A DNA stretch of 64,000 nt, taken from positions 13,100,001 through 13,164,000 of the forward strand of contig JAWQUS010000026.1 of assembly GCA_036365455.1 (NCBI GenBank). Direction: 5' to 3'. This DNA is from Macrosoma leucophasiata. Lineage: Eukaryota > Arthropoda > Insecta > Lepidoptera > Hedylidae. How positions within the stretch are numbered: the first letter of the stretch is position 1; each line of letters begins with the position of its first letter. Position numbers and translations under genes: made by a program. Positions 63,497 through 64,000 of the stretch are shown here, in pieces. A model generated the notes under the pieces. That model saw nothing but the letters and a program-made list of their open reading frames with translations. It was not told the origin of the DNA and ran no database searches.

Positions 63497-64000
63497 TTGT
63501 TATTTTTTGCCAGAATAAAACGAGTTACCCATACCCAACCCTGGGGAAAAGGGTGGATTATGTTCCTGTTCCGACTCATCCGCCATCAGTGGCCGGGTCA
63601 CGGGAACACTATCGCAGACATCCGCCCCCCCACCGGCGGCTTTCAGTTCCAACCAAACGCTAGTGGCGTGAACACTTGCATGCTAGCCAGCCCGAGACCT
63701 CGCCCGGCCTGCTTGGCATGCAAGCGGATATCCCCTAGTCCGCCGCCTGGAGATCCCTGTCCTGACCACTCATTACACCAGGCGTCCCATACCGCCCGGG
63801 TAGAGAGGTCCATGGGCACACAGTTCGGCCCCGGGGGAGCGGGAGTGCCAAAAAAGTACGATCCTAAACCGCTTCCCCCCGCGGCCCCACCACGTCGAAT
63901 GGCGGGATCACCGTGAGGCGGCTGGGAATAGCGTGCAGGGCCAACGACATACCAATACACCTCTTCCATAGCCGTCTCTCCCCAGCAGCGAGTGGCAGGC
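63497..64000. other. GC-rich block with overlapping frames, cut by window end
   Basis: From about 63530 the sequence is strongly GC-rich, with frames on both strands (63497-63916 plus, 139 codons; 63643-63969 minus, 108 codons; both Pro/Gly-rich). Composition resembles a retroelement 5' region or ORF1. Which frame is real, if any, cannot be decided. Confidence 0.3.

Overview
The window looks like repeat-dense intergenic nuclear DNA from a moth or butterfly (Lepidoptera). The background is AT-rich. Almost every recognisable block is a transposable-element relic of a type common in Lepidoptera: LINE 3' ends with short simple-repeat tails (including an RTE-type end reading GTCCAGCTGTGGACG then TCTTTCGGCTGAAATGATTA), tRNA-headed and 5S-like SINEs, Helitron-like elements ending in CTAG, MITEs, and two dead mariners. 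The species cannot be named. I found no intact host protein gene and no functional tRNA or rRNA gene. Most long open frames are repeat artefacts; the longest, up to 423 codons on both strands, come from one 15-bp minisatellite.

Family names used here. 'LepA' is a retroposon of about 290 bp running from TTTTACTGGTGGTAG to ACATAAAA, with about 35 copies or fragments. 'hAT-M' is a short non-autonomous element with CATAGAGCAAC ends. 'tSINE' means tRNA-headed SINEs (several heads). '5S-SINE' is a SINE whose head resembles 5S rRNA. 'LINE-B' is a LINE tail ending GGCGTGAAGATACATAC. 'Heli' elements start TC and end CTAG between A and T.

Layout. 1-13 kb: LepA copies, an hAT-M copy with perfect 8-bp target duplications, a decayed Jockey-like LINE C-terminus (about 7.8-8.3 kb), two copies of an LTR-like repeat, a 112-bp inverted repeat pair 2.4 kb apart, and Helitron-like elements. 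13.3-15.0 kb: a 1.14-kb minisatellite held in register between two LINE tails that point at each other. 15-28 kb: a hairpin MITE, hAT-M fragments, two mariner copies sharing one premature stop, a duplicated 156-bp block that may be a duplicated promoter/5' exon, and a half-tRNA foldback. 28-43 kb: a 724-bp foldback transposon inserted in a LepA copy, more SINEs, LINE coding relics near 34.0-34.5 and 35.3-35.5 kb, an alternating inverted array near 39.1 kb. 43-64 kb: a diverged local triplication, several 5S-SINEs (one nested in a MITE), an RTE LINE end split by LepA, a 1.36-kb Helitron-like element containing a LINE-B insertion, a long-palindrome hAT-M, a 240-270 bp local duplication, and a GC-rich block cut by the window edge.

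Working together: the autonomous partners (hAT transposase, Helitron helicase, full LINE reverse transcriptase) are absent, so these copies would have been mobilised in trans. The nested insertions give a relative chronology. I do not see an undescribed defence, metabolic or regulatory system. The least explained items are the 29.2-kb foldback element, the repeated internal inversions inside LepA and tRNA SINEs, the 22.7/23.3-kb duplicated block and the minisatellite.
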